A program made the position numbers and the translations under genes. Under the pieces are notes generated by a model, which saw nothing but the letters and a program-made list of their open reading frames with translations, did no database searches and was not told the DNA's origin. From Echinicola arenosa (lineage in GTDB: Bacteria; Bacteroidota; Bacteroidia; Cytophagales; Cyclobacteriaceae): a stretch of DNA of 64,000 nt. The DNA lies in contig NZ_JACYTQ010000001.1 in assembly GCF_014841125.1 (NCBI RefSeq), forward strand, positions 434,001 to 498,000, in the 5' to 3' direction. Shown in pieces: positions 18,517 through 27,627 of the stretch (positions within the stretch are counted from its first letter, which is position 1; each line of letters starts with the position of its first letter).

Positions 18517-20664
18517 TTATTTCCTTTTGAAAATTTTGCCAATGGTCTTTCGCATTTCGTCAAGTTTTTCAATCGTCTCAGGAATAGTGGGATCCTTGAA
18601 ATTAATTACAGAATTGTCTGTAACGCCAGTTTGCATGGGATAAACAAGTATAAAACTATGCTCTTTGAAATATTTGTTGAGATAAGAAGGAATGCTTTCC
18701 ATTTCTTCGTTATAAGAAGATTTATCTTTTCTACTCAACACAATGATCAGGTTATCATCTCTTTTGAGATCTCTAGCCAAAATCAGGAATTCGCCCCATT
18801 CCTCAAAGAGAACAAATTCACAGGCAACTGGATGTTCTTCCTGAATTTCTTCAATCAAGGAAAGGGTCTCTTTGGTGGCATAGAATACTAGTTTTATCCC
18901 TGTATTCCGCGCAATGTTCCAGACCTTGATCAACCAAAAAGCAAAGCCTATTTCCTGTTCCGCGCCTTTTGGAACAATAACAAAATGCCTCTTGATCGTA
19001 GTAAATGGTTGGACCGGTTTATAAATAAGTGTAGTAACATTACATTTTGACAAAATACCTTCGGTGAGATTTCCCAAAAAAGAATCACTGATCCCCCTAT
19101 TCATGTGCAAGCCTAAGATCAAATCGCTGATTTTATGTTCTTTCACTACACTGGTAATTCCATTTCCAATATTAAGATCATAGCGGAGTAATTCATGTAA
19201 AAAATGATCCGTTGAAGCGGCAGTAATTGCTGCTTTTGTTAGGATTTTTTTTGCTTTTTTATCCGCACTTTGGTCAGTAGAGTCATTGTTAATAACACTC
19301 AACGCATAAATATCCCCAGTAGCTTTCTTTGATTTTATGGTAATACCCAAGTTGACCAGTTCATCTGTAGAATCCGGATTATTAATAGAAATCAATATTC
19401 GCTCAGGCAATTCTGATTCATCATGTGGTATTTCCGCTGCATCTAGAAAGGCAATATTTCTAGCACCTTTTTGGGCGACAAATGAAGCAATAGTGCAAGT
19501 GATAAGAATCATAAGAATTGTACCATTCAGCACATTCTCATTCAGCAACCGAATAGGCTCACCAGCATCGGTTTCACCTAAAATGATGTTGTATCCAACT
19601 AAAACTGCCGCCAAAGTAGCTGCAGCTTGTGCATTGCTCAAGCCAAAGATCAACCGCCTTTCATCAATTGAAAAATTATAGGTCTTTTGTGTGAGCCAAG
19701 CTGCAACAAACTTCGCAGTGGTGGCCACAATAGTCATTATCGCGGCGACCTTTAGGGTATACCAATCCTCGATAAATGCCCGATAGTCAATCAGCATGCC
19801 CACTCCAATCAGGAAAAAAGGTATAAATATGGCATTTCCCACAAATTCAATCCTATTCATCAAAGGTGAGGTATGCGGAATCAATCTGTTCAATGCCAAA
19901 CCAGCTAAAAAAGCACCAATAATCGGCTCCACACCCGCTGTTTCTGCCAATACCGCTCCTAAAAAAACCATTATGAGCACGAATATATATTGCGATACAT
20001 TATCGTTATATCGTTTGAAAAACCACCTGCTGATGATGGGAAAAACAAACAATACAACCAAACCAAAAGCAATTAATGAAACTAATAATCTGATCCAAAA
20101 TGAAAGGTTAACTTCCCCAGAAACCGTTCCTACCACAATGGCCAAAACCAATAATGCCAGCGTATCGGTAATCAAGGTCCCACCTACTGTGATATTAACA
20201 GCCGTATTTTTGGACACGCCCATATTGCTGATCAGCGGATAGGCAATCAAAGTGTGAGAAGCAAACATACTGGCAAGCAAAATAGATGTAGGTATTGAAA
20301 ACCCTAACACAAATATTCCAGAAACAATACCCAATACCATGGGAATCAAAAAAGTATAAAGGCCAAATACCAAACTTTTTTGGCTGTTCTTTTTAAAGTC
20401 GTCTATATTTATCTCCAAACCTGCCAGAAACATAATATATAGCAAACCGGCTGTACCAGAAAGAATGATGCTGCTATCCCTCTCCATAAGTAAAAACCCA
20501 TAGGGACCGATCACAGCACCAGCAATGATCAAACCCAATAAATGAGGGATTTTAAATTTGTTCAGGATAAGGGGAGCAAATAATATAATGACCAGAATTA
20601 AAAGAAACTTTAAAACCGGATTGGTCAGGGGCAAGGTTAAATCGAATATACTGATCAACATCAT
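18517..20664 (-). CDS. CPA2-family cation:proton antiporter (Kef/NapA-like) with cytoplasmic regulatory domain
   Basis: 715 residues. Residues about 15-405 contain about 12 hydrophobic segments of the Na+/H+ exchanger CPA2 fold (FKIPHLLGLIIAGAVIGPYG, LYIMFLAGLEINIDDF, the conserved region ASHTLIAYP, TLITDTLALLVLAIVVG). Residues about 425-715 are cytoplasmic and resemble a degenerate pair of universal-stress-protein-like domains (ISINNPDSTDELVNLG; ISDLILGLHMNRGISDSFLG); no TrkA-N NAD-binding motif is seen. Likely role: K+ or Na+/H+ exchange in the inner membrane for pH and ion homeostasis. The start could be either of two adjacent ATG codons (20664 or 20661). It stands alone, divergent from the AraC-type regulator 510 bases away. 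The ion cannot be told from sequence. Confidence 0.85.
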   Translation of the reverse strand: MMLISIFDLTLPLTNPVLKFLLILVIILFAPLILNKFKIPHLLGLIIAGAVIGPYGFLLMERDSSIILSGTAGLLYIMFLAGLEINIDDFKKNSQKSLVFGLYTFLIPMVLGIVSGIFVLGFSIPTSILLASMFASHTLIAYPLISNMGVSKNTAVNITVGGTLITDTLALLVLAIVVGTVSGEVNLSFWIRLLVSLIAFGLVVLFVFPIISRWFFKRYNDNVSQYIFVLIMVFLGAVLAETAGVEPIIGAFLAGLALNRLIPHTSPLMNRIEFVGNAIFIPFFLIGVGMLIDYRAFIEDWYTLKVAAIMTIVATTAKFVAAWLTQKTYNFSIDERRLIFGLSNAQAAATLAAVLVGYNIILGETDAGEPIRLLNENVLNGTILMILITCTIASFVAQKGARNIAFLDAAEIPHDESELPERILISINNPDSTDELVNLGITIKSKKATGDIYALSVINNDSTDQSADKKAKKILTKAAITAASTDHFLHELLRYDLNIGNGITSVVKEHKISDLILGLHMNRGISDSFLGNLTEGILSKCNVTTLIYKPVQPFTTIKRHFVIVPKGAEQEIGFAFWLIKVWNIARNTGIKLVFYATKETLSLIEEIQEEHPVACEFVLFEEWGEFLILARDLKRDDNLIIVLSRKDKSSYNEEMESIPSYLNKYFKEHSFILVYPMQTGVTDNSVINFKDPTIPETIEKLDEMRKTIGKIFKRK

Positions 20665-21174
20665 AACAACCTACTTAGATAAAATTCCAAAAGCAATGCT
20701 ACATTTCGACTATACTTTGGTTATGGAAAAAATGATTTCCGCTCATGTATGATCAAAAAACAAATTCACAAATCACCACTTACTTTAAAGTAAAATCCTT
20801 CTTTAAAAATACGTTTTCCACCTGAAGAATTGCACAATAATCCATTGATTTTCTTAATGTCCCCACAAAAAAAACACAATGATCAACTGATAATCAAATA
20901 ATTAACTCAATCACCCAAAAAAACCTCGCTTGAAACGAATTTCTAACCGTAATAGATTCCTGAACTTTTTAAAGTTAGATTCTCTCCGCGCTTAGTTTCA
21001 TTAGGCCTATATTTCATCACCATCAAACATAATATACCATTAACATCCAATTAACCTTAAAAAGGTACTTTTGAGGGTTAGCAAGCAAGGAATTTAGACT
21101 GTTTTACCAACAGTTAGAACCACTATTTTACCTTAATTTGAATCGACCATTTTCACCTAAAGAACACTAGTATT
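20665..21174. other. 510-base intergenic region between divergent antiporter and AraC genes
   Basis: AT-rich, no convincing ORF. It must hold the promoters of both neighbours. One element, TACTTTTG at 21066-21073, matches the Bacteroidota -7 consensus TAnnTTTG on the + strand about 100 bases before the AraC gene, but no good TTTG -33 box sits 19-21 bases upstream, so I treat it as tentative. A short dyad ACCTT-AAA-AAGGT (21055-21067 region) overlaps it. Confidence 0.35.
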
Positions 21175-22260
21175 ATGGGCATTATGATCGCTGTAGTTAT
21201 GTTACAAGCACTGACAAGCGGCTTATTGATTTACCTCAATAAGCGTTACAAGGGAGAAGACCTGTATTTAAGTCTTTTATTTGGCGTCATTTTTTGTCAT
21301 TTATTCTATAAGGGGGTTCTTTATTGGGCTTTTGATGACAAAGAATTATTTGACAAACTTCATGGTTGTTTTTCCCTGCTCTACGGTCCACTTTTGTTTT
21401 TCTATGTAAAATCAATTCAAAATAAAACCTTATCAACTTCTCAGATCATTCTGCATTCCTCGCCATTCTTTGTGGGGTTTGGATTGAATATCATGATGAT
21501 TATGCTCGTATTGATTCAAAAAACGCCTCAACTCATCATTAACATTTACGATCTATCTATCATCATTGCTGTTTTAATTTCATTTAGCGCCTATAGCATT
21601 TCAACTTTTTATCAACTGCGTCAAAAAAACAACGATCCGATATTTCAACAAAAATCCCTTATCTCCAAAATCATCGCTTCTTCCAATCTTTTACTATCAG
21701 GCTTGATTATCTTTGGGTGGCTCATGCTAATATGGGATATTCAATTCCCTATTTCTTCGCGCTATGTCTACTACTTCCTAATGTTGCTTTTATTTTTCAG
21801 TGTTATCCATATTAGAATGAGAATGCTATTTGTTCAAAAGACATCCGATAACAATTCTCTTAAAATCGATATCAGTCCACAACCCAAGTACCGCAACTCT
21901 AAAATTCAGAAAAATGAATTGGAACAGGTAATTGACTCGATCAATCAGTTGTTCAAAGAAAAAAAACCATTCTTGGACCCTGATTTCAACCTTGATCAAC
22001 TTGCTAATGAGATCGAAACTTCCAAACTAAAAATCACCCAAGCTTTGAACATTCATCTAGGTAAAAATTTTTATCAATTTGTAAATACCGCAAGAATAGA
22101 AGAATCCAAAGCATTACTCCAGCAGCCACATGAAGATAACCTAACTGTCATAGGTTATGAAAGTGGATTCAAGTCCAAATCCACCTTTTATAAATACTTT
22201 AAAGAAGCTACCGGATGCAGTCCAAGTGACTACAAAAAGTCCATTCAACTCCAGCATTAA
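21175..22260 (+). CDS. AraC-family regulator with N-terminal multi-spanning membrane domain
   Basis: 361 residues. Residues 1 to about 220 contain about seven hydrophobic segments (for example VVMLQALTSGLLIYLN, LLYGPLLFFYVKSI, FVGFGLNIMMIMLVLI, YVYYFLMLLLFFSVIHI). Residues about 245-357 form an AraC/XylS DNA-binding domain with two helix-turn-helices (FNLDQLANEIETSKLKITQA; VIGYESGFKSKSTFYKYFKE, the second being the hallmark). This layout is common in Bacteroidota membrane-anchored AraC regulators that sense envelope or external signals. It points into the TonB-receptor/phosphatase pair 136 bases downstream, which is its likely target. Ligand unknown. Confidence 0.88.
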   Translation: MGIMIAVVMLQALTSGLLIYLNKRYKGEDLYLSLLFGVIFCHLFYKGVLYWAFDDKELFDKLHGCFSLLYGPLLFFYVKSIQNKTLSTSQIILHSSPFFVGFGLNIMMIMLVLIQKTPQLIINIYDLSIIIAVLISFSAYSISTFYQLRQKNNDPIFQQKSLISKIIASSNLLLSGLIIFGWLMLIWDIQFPISSRYVYYFLMLLLFFSVIHIRMRMLFVQKTSDNNSLKIDISPQPKYRNSKIQKNELEQVIDSINQLFKEKKPFLDPDFNLDQLANEIETSKLKITQALNIHLGKNFYQFVNTARIEESKALLQQPHEDNLTVIGYESGFKSKSTFYKYFKEATGCSPSDYKKSIQLQH

Positions 22261-22417
22261 GGCACATTCATTTTTTGATAACTATTAATTAACAATACAT
22301 AAACAACTGAAAACAAGCTATTTATATTCCAAAAAATCATTCCACGGTACGTAAAAATTTACACGGACGACTGCAAGGAGGATTCCCAATAGGTTTGTGA
22401 AAAAATTATTCACACCC

Positions 22418-25273
22418 ATGAAAAAACTATTACCATTATTAATGTTTCTTCTGGCTTTGAACCTCTCAATGGCTCAAAACCATGCTTCCCTAACAGGAAG
22501 AATTTCTGATGGCGCTGGATACTTGCCCGGTGTCAATGTACTTGTACTTGAATCCAGTCAAGGAGCTCCTACAGACCTCAGTGGTAAATTTGAAATCTCC
22601 AACCTTCCTACGGGCAATGCGACTGTCCGAATAAGTTACCTTGGATTTGAAACCATCACTAAAGAAGTGGTATTGGCTGCTGGTACCAACTCCCTAGGTA
22701 CAGTTCAGATGCAGGAAGCCTCTGGAGACTTGGAAGAATATGTTATCCAAGGCACCATGGTTCCTTCCCAGCTGAAGGCCATTTCCATCAAGAAAAACTC
22801 CTTGGCGATCATGGATGTGATCGCTGCGGATGCAATTGGTAAATTGCCAGATAGAAATGCTGCAGAAGCCGTGCAAAGACTCCCTGCTGCCAGTGTAAAC
22901 CGCTATCATGGAGAGGCCAACCAAGTAAGTGTGAGAGGTACTCCTTATGCTTGGTCCTCTACCCTTTACAATGGAACAAGGCTACCAAGCTCAAATTTTG
23001 CAGGAAATAGAAATGCCTTATTGGATGCCATTCCCACTGAAATGATCCAATATGTGCAGCTCAGCAAAGCCATCACCCCAGACATGGAAGGCGATGCTAT
23101 TGGTGGTTCAATCAATTTCGTCACCAGGTCCGCTCCCCAAGAGCGCATGCTCAATGTAAGTGCTGCAGGAGGATACAACCAAAAATCTCAAAATGGAAGT
23201 TATAATGCTTCCCTTGTCTATGGTGAACGTTTTTTCAATGATAAGTTTGGTGTTGTGGTCGCAGGATCAATTTGGAACAGAAATTTTGCTTCTGATGAAA
23301 TTGTATTGGACTATAACCTCAGTAAAGCCATTCCTTCAGAAAGGTATAGCATCAACACCATGAACGCTAAAAGGTACTTTGGGACCCGTCGCACCACAGC
23401 TTTAAATGCTGCTTTGGAGTATGAATTTAACGATAACCAAAAGCTTTTTGCCAGATTTGTAAGAGATCAATTTGATGATATTCGTCCGGTTTATGAGGCA
23501 TATTATGAGTTTGACAACAACCGTTACCGATACAGCAACCGTGAGTCAGAATACCGCACGCACTTAAAAGGCTTTGAGTTCGGTGGGATGCATCATTTGG
23601 CCACCAACTTTAAAATGGATTGGAAAGTTTCTTCCTATAACATGTTCTACAAACTGGACACCCCTCCTGGCATGCCTGAAGATCAAAGAGGATTACCAAT
23701 TGCCCAGTTTTTCCAAAACCTAGAGGGGGATTTCGGTGGACGTTCTTCTGATGGACTGATCTACAACTCCTTTGATGCGCCAGATGGTAAGGGAATTACC
23801 CCGCTTAATTTCGATCCACAGCTTACCAATGAAAACGATTACTTGGATCCAGAAAGGTTAACGCTTCAGCAAATGATCATTTACCAGATTGATCAAAGGG
23901 ACAGAGACAATGTGGGACAACTTAACTTCACTTGGGATGTCAACCCAGTATTCAGCCTTAAAGCTGGAGGCAAATTCCGCTTTAAGAAAAACGAAGCCAT
24001 GATGACACCAATGGTGTTTTTACCAAATGCGCTGCTAGGAATTCCTAATTCGGCTCCCCTTCGTACATTAAGTGAATTCCAGCGTATGGATTTCCCAGCT
24101 CCAGGTACTTTCTTCAGTGAACTTAATGGACAGTTTGATGAACTAGCCATTCAGCCGATGCCTCAAAGTCAGACTTTTGAAATTTTCACTCCTGAATTCA
24201 TGGCAGCCAATGACATCAACAACTACTCTCCGGGTTCAAATGCCACAACCAAATACGATGGAACTGAGGATGTTTATGCAGGGTACCTTATGGGAACTTA
24301 CCACTTGACAGACAAGCTTCAGTTGATTGGTGGAGTTAGGAATGAATACACCAAGCTGACCATGAACAGTTTTGCCTATGATGCTGCCACACGGGAGGTG
24401 ACTCCGATTACTCGTGACAATGACTACAATGCCTTCCTGCCTATGCTTCACTTGAAGTATAGCCCAAAAGAAAAGGTTAACTTAAGAGCTGCTTATACCA
24501 AAACTTTCAGTAGGCCTAACTTTGGTAGCCTTAGCCCTTCTGAGAATATTGATATCACCACGGGTATTCCAAGAATCACTAGAGGAAATACGGCTCTTCA
24601 GCCTACCTTCTCCAATAACTATGACTTGATGGGTGAGTGGTTCTTGGAAGACATCGGAATGGTTACAGCAGGCGCATTCTATAAAGACATCCAAAACTTT
24701 ATTTTCACTGACTTATCTCAGGAAACCATTGATGGCACCAATTATTTGGTTACCCAACCTAGAAACTTGGAAAATGCTTATTTAATAGGTTTTGAAATGG
24801 GAATCACCAAAAGATTCTCCACCTTGCCAGGCTTCTGGAGTGGCTTTGGTGTGAATGTCAACTATACCAAAATCCACTCTGAACTAGAAGTGCCACACTT
24901 GGATGAAAACGGAACCGTATTGGCTACAGACATCACTAGCCTTCCTAATCAATCCGGTGATCTTTTCAACACAGCACTATTCTATGAAAAAAATGGCCTA
25001 ATGCTTCGTCTGGCAGGAAACTACAGAGGCTCTTCCATTGAGACCATCAACCAAAACCTTGGTCCTGACTTTTACATCACAGTAGACAAAAATTTCACTA
25101 TTGACTTCTCAGGTGCCTATTCCATCACCGATAAGATCAAGGCATTTGCAGAGGTAAGAAATCTCACCAATGAGCCTTTTGTACAATACCTTGGAGACAA
25201 CAAAGATCGAATTACTTCCAGTGAATGGTATTCAATCAATGGACAGGCAGGTATCAGATTTATCATTTTCTAA
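22418..25273 (+). CDS. TonB-dependent outer-membrane receptor (TonB-Xanth-Caul type) with CarboxypepD-like N-domain
   Basis: About 951 residues from the ATG at 22418; a GTG at 22397 would add seven residues. I prefer the ATG because MKKLLPLLMFLLALNLSMA is a compact signal peptide, but an AAGGAGG at 22375-22381, rare in this phylum, lies nearer the GTG, so the start is unsettled. Domains: carboxypeptidase-regulatory-like fold, about 20-110 (GAGYLPGVNVLV, DLSGKFEISNLPTG, VRISYLGFET); plug, about 120-250, with IGKLPDRNAAEAVQRLPA and VSVRGTPY, characteristic of the TonB-Xanth-Caul subgroup; then a barrel to terminal GQAGIRFIIF. There is no SusD partner, so it does not belong to a classical PUL. 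It is followed after 12 bases by an exported phosphatase and preceded by an AraC regulator, suggesting uptake of a phosphorylated nutrient (inference). Confidence 0.9.
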   Translation: MKKLLPLLMFLLALNLSMAQNHASLTGRISDGAGYLPGVNVLVLESSQGAPTDLSGKFEISNLPTGNATVRISYLGFETITKEVVLAAGTNSLGTVQMQEASGDLEEYVIQGTMVPSQLKAISIKKNSLAIMDVIAADAIGKLPDRNAAEAVQRLPAASVNRYHGEANQVSVRGTPYAWSSTLYNGTRLPSSNFAGNRNALLDAIPTEMIQYVQLSKAITPDMEGDAIGGSINFVTRSAPQERMLNVSAAGGYNQKSQNGSYNASLVYGERFFNDKFGVVVAGSIWNRNFASDEIVLDYNLSKAIPSERYSINTMNAKRYFGTRRTTALNAALEYEFNDNQKLFARFVRDQFDDIRPVYEAYYEFDNNRYRYSNRESEYRTHLKGFEFGGMHHLATNFKMDWKVSSYNMFYKLDTPPGMPEDQRGLPIAQFFQNLEGDFGGRSSDGLIYNSFDAPDGKGITPLNFDPQLTNENDYLDPERLTLQQMIIYQIDQRDRDNVGQLNFTWDVNPVFSLKAGGKFRFKKNEAMMTPMVFLPNALLGIPNSAPLRTLSEFQRMDFPAPGTFFSELNGQFDELAIQPMPQSQTFEIFTPEFMAANDINNYSPGSNATTKYDGTEDVYAGYLMGTYHLTDKLQLIGGVRNEYTKLTMNSFAYDAATREVTPITRDNDYNAFLPMLHLKYSPKEKVNLRAAYTKTFSRPNFGSLSPSENIDITTGIPRITRGNTALQPTFSNNYDLMGEWFLEDIGMVTAGAFYKDIQNFIFTDLSQETIDGTNYLVTQPRNLENAYLIGFEMGITKRFSTLPGFWSGFGVNVNYTKIHSELEVPHLDENGTVLATDITSLPNQSGDLFNTALFYEKNGLMLRLAGNYRGSSIETINQNLGPDFYITVDKNFTIDFSGAYSITDKIKAFAEVRNLTNEPFVQYLGDNKDRITSSEWYSINGQAGIRFIIF

Positions 25274-25285
25274 AAAAACAACATC

Positions 25286-26104
25286 ATGAATTTCAAAAAA
25301 TATATAGTACTTCCAGCATTCCTTATTAGCAGTTTCACTGTATTTGCACAACAAAACCTTGGCTTAAAAAGCAGCCCTAATTTCCGGGAATTAGGAGGAA
25401 TAGAAGTCCAAGATGGAGAAATTGTAAAAGATCACTTGATCTATCGATCAGGAAGTTTTGCCCACCTTCCAGAGGAAGACAAAGCCAAATTAGAAGAAAC
25501 AAAGATCCAAACTATCATTGACTTCAGATCAGATTTTGAAATAGAAAATGAGCCAGATGACATTCCAGCTTCCTTGAATGCTTCTTGGATCCATACCCCG
25601 ATCGGAAGCCTTGATCCTAAAGCAATGAACAAGTTTATGAAGGTCATGACTTCGGAAGACTTTAGCAATGAAATGGTAGATGCATTGATGATTGATGCCA
25701 ACAAAGGTTTTGTAGAAAGCATCCAGGATTTCAAGCCTTTGTTTGACAACCTTCTCAATACTAATCAAGCAGTATTATTCCATTGTAGTGCTGGAAAAGA
25801 TAGGACAGGATTTGCTTCTTCTTTGATTCTGTACAGCCTTGGCGCAGACTGGGAAACAATCATGGCAGATTATTTACGATCCAATGAGGCTGTGGGAAAA
25901 ACAGATAAAAGCAAATTGGAAATGTATGGTATTCCAAAAGAGAGAGCAGATTATTTAATGGGCGTAAAGCCTGAATACCTTCAAGCAGCATGGGATGCTG
26001 TCGAGTCAAAGTACGGAAGTGTAGATGTAATGCTGGAGAAAGAATTGGGCATTGGTAAAAAGGAGAAAAAAGCTTTGAGAAAAAAGTATCTCATTAAAAA
26101 ATAA
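25286..26104 (+). CDS. exported tyrosine-phosphatase-fold protein (Y_phosphatase3-like)
   Basis: 272 residues with signal peptide (MNFKKYIVLPAFLISSFTVFA), so it is periplasmic or secreted. The fold is that of the bacterial tyrosine/lipid phosphatase family: SSPNFRELGGI near the N-terminus, IYRSGSFAHLPEED, TIIDFRSDFE, and the phosphate-binding P-loop HCSAGKDRTGFA with Cys167 as nucleophile and Arg173. All catalytic positions are intact. It lies 12 bases downstream of a TonB receptor gene, so both are probably one transcript. Families with the CX5R loop include protein, phosphoinositide and inositol-phosphate phosphatases. A nutrient-scavenging role (dephosphorylating an imported organophosphate such as an inositol phosphate) is inferred from the context and is not proven. 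Confidence 0.85.
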   Translation: MNFKKYIVLPAFLISSFTVFAQQNLGLKSSPNFRELGGIEVQDGEIVKDHLIYRSGSFAHLPEEDKAKLEETKIQTIIDFRSDFEIENEPDDIPASLNASWIHTPIGSLDPKAMNKFMKVMTSEDFSNEMVDALMIDANKGFVESIQDFKPLFDNLLNTNQAVLFHCSAGKDRTGFASSLILYSLGADWETIMADYLRSNEAVGKTDKSKLEMYGIPKERADYLMGVKPEYLQAAWDAVESKYGSVDVMLEKELGIGKKEKKALRKKYLIKK

Positions 26105-26130
26105 AAAATCCAACCTAATGAATTATTGCA

Positions 26131-26168
26131 AAAGGGCCTCAAATTTAAGATTTGAGGCCCTTTCTATT
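26131..26168. terminator. bidirectional terminator between the phosphatase and fumarylacetoacetase genes
   Basis: 14-bp perfect arms (26131-26144 and 26150-26163, AAAGGGCCTCAAAT and its complement) with loop TTAAG. On the + strand it is followed by CTATTTTTCC. It sits between two converging genes and probably serves both. Confidence 0.85.
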
Positions 26169-26191
26169 TTTCCTTTGTATCATTTACACTG

Positions 26192-27460
26192 TTATTTTGC
26201 AGGCAAAATCTTTCCTGTCACCTCTCCAAACCCTACCCTGACACCATTCTTTTCAGCGTGGCCTTTTATGCTTACAGTATCCCCATCTTCAATAAACTTC
26301 CGCTCACTCCCATCATCCAACCTCAGAGGTTTGGTACCTTTCCATGCCAACTCCAACATTGAGCCATAACTATCCTCTGCTGGGCCAGAAATGGTCCCAG
26401 AAGCATACAGGTCCCCAATTTGAATATTACACCCATTAACTGTTTGATGTGCCAATTGCTGGGCAATATTCCAATACATGTATTTAAAGTTGGACCGACA
26501 AACCAAGTTATCTTTACCTTTTTCAGGTTGGATATAAACCTCTAAGTTAATGTCATATCCAAAATCCTTTTTACATTGTAGATAAGGAAGCAGTTCTTCT
26601 TCAGGCTCAGGTGAAGCAGTTCTAAAAGGCTCCAAAGCGTCCATGGTCACCACCCAAGGAGAAATACTGGAGGCAAAGCTTTTTCCCAAAAAAGGCCCCA
26701 GCGGAACATATTCCCAAGCTTGGATATCCCTTGCTGACCAATCATTGAACAAGACCATTCCGAAAATATATTGCTCGGCAGCATCGATATTTACGCTCTC
26801 TCCCATTTTGGTGGGCTTCCCCACGATAAACGCCATCTCCAATTCAAAGTCCAATCTTCTGCTCGGCCCAAAAGATGGCTTTTCCATATCAGGGTCTTTA
26901 AACTGCCCTTTTGGCCTGTAAATTTCTGTACCGGAAATGACTATGGAAGAAGTACGACCATGATAGCCTACGGGCAAATGCTTCCAATTGGGTAAGAGGG
27001 CATTTTCTGGATCCCTGAACATTGCACCTACATTTGTTGCGTGCTCCTTACTGCTATAAAAATCCGTGTAATCTCCGATTTTTACAGGCATTAACATGGT
27101 GGCCTCCTTTCTGTTGACCATCACCTTTCCTCTTGCTTGATGGTCCTTCAAGTCTGGGTTCTCATCCAACAATAATTTCTGAACAGTGTCCCTTACCTTC
27201 TTAGTAATAGGCTTTCCCAATGCGATAAAGTCATTAAGGTTATCCCTTAAAAAGATGTTTTCAGGCAAGTTGATTTCAGAAAGAAATCCATGTTCATGCA
27301 AAACAGACAAATCCACTATCTTGTCTCCAATTGCTATACCAATCCTTGGCGAAAGCCTTTTGTTTTTGAATACCCCAAAAGGAAGATTATAAATGGTAAA
27401 ATCAGCGTTTTTGGATATTTGAACCCAACTTTTCAATGCGGCTAGTGGCTGTTCTTTCAT
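26192..27460 (-). CDS. fahA: fumarylacetoacetase (tyrosine degradation)
   Basis: Hydrolyses 4-fumarylacetoacetate to fumarate and acetoacetate, the last step of tyrosine/homogentisate catabolism (cytoplasmic). 422 residues, normal for the bacterial/eukaryotic enzyme. An N-terminal SH3-like domain (FGVFKNKRLSPRIGIAIGD) is followed by the FAH catalytic fold: PVGYHGRTSSIVISG, FELEMAFIVGKP, FGMVLFNDWSARDIQAWEY, PLGPFLGKSFASSISPWVV, GDLYASGTISGP and SYGSMLELAWKG, which include the metal-binding acidic residues. No other tyrosine-degradation genes are adjacent. It diverges from valS. On its own strand TAATTTTG occurs five bases before the ATG, a possible -7 element that would give a nearly leaderless message; this is uncertain. 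Confidence 0.95.
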   Translation of the reverse strand: MKEQPLAALKSWVQISKNADFTIYNLPFGVFKNKRLSPRIGIAIGDKIVDLSVLHEHGFLSEINLPENIFLRDNLNDFIALGKPITKKVRDTVQKLLLDENPDLKDHQARGKVMVNRKEATMLMPVKIGDYTDFYSSKEHATNVGAMFRDPENALLPNWKHLPVGYHGRTSSIVISGTEIYRPKGQFKDPDMEKPSFGPSRRLDFELEMAFIVGKPTKMGESVNIDAAEQYIFGMVLFNDWSARDIQAWEYVPLGPFLGKSFASSISPWVVTMDALEPFRTASPEPEEELLPYLQCKKDFGYDINLEVYIQPEKGKDNLVCRSNFKYMYWNIAQQLAHQTVNGCNIQIGDLYASGTISGPAEDSYGSMLELAWKGTKPLRLDDGSERKFIEDGDTVSIKGHAEKNGVRVGFGEVTGKILPAK

Positions 27461-27577
27461 GTGGACAAAATTAGGTTAGATACAAATTTAAAATTATTAG
27501 AAGATTAAAAAACCCAAAGTACAGTTTTGGCAGTAGCTTAATTAGAGGAATCGTAGTGGCTTCAAAGATATTTATAT

Positions 27578-27585
27578 TATTTTTG
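27578..27585 (+). promoter_or_regulatory. candidate -7 promoter box for valS
   Basis: TATTTTTG fits the Bacteroidota -7 consensus TAnnTTTG and lies 42 bases before the valS ATG. There is no exact TTTG at the expected -33 position, so support is partial. Confidence 0.4.
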
Positions 27586-27627
27586 CGCTCTAAGAAATAA
27601 TTCCGTTTCTACAATACAAATTCAATT

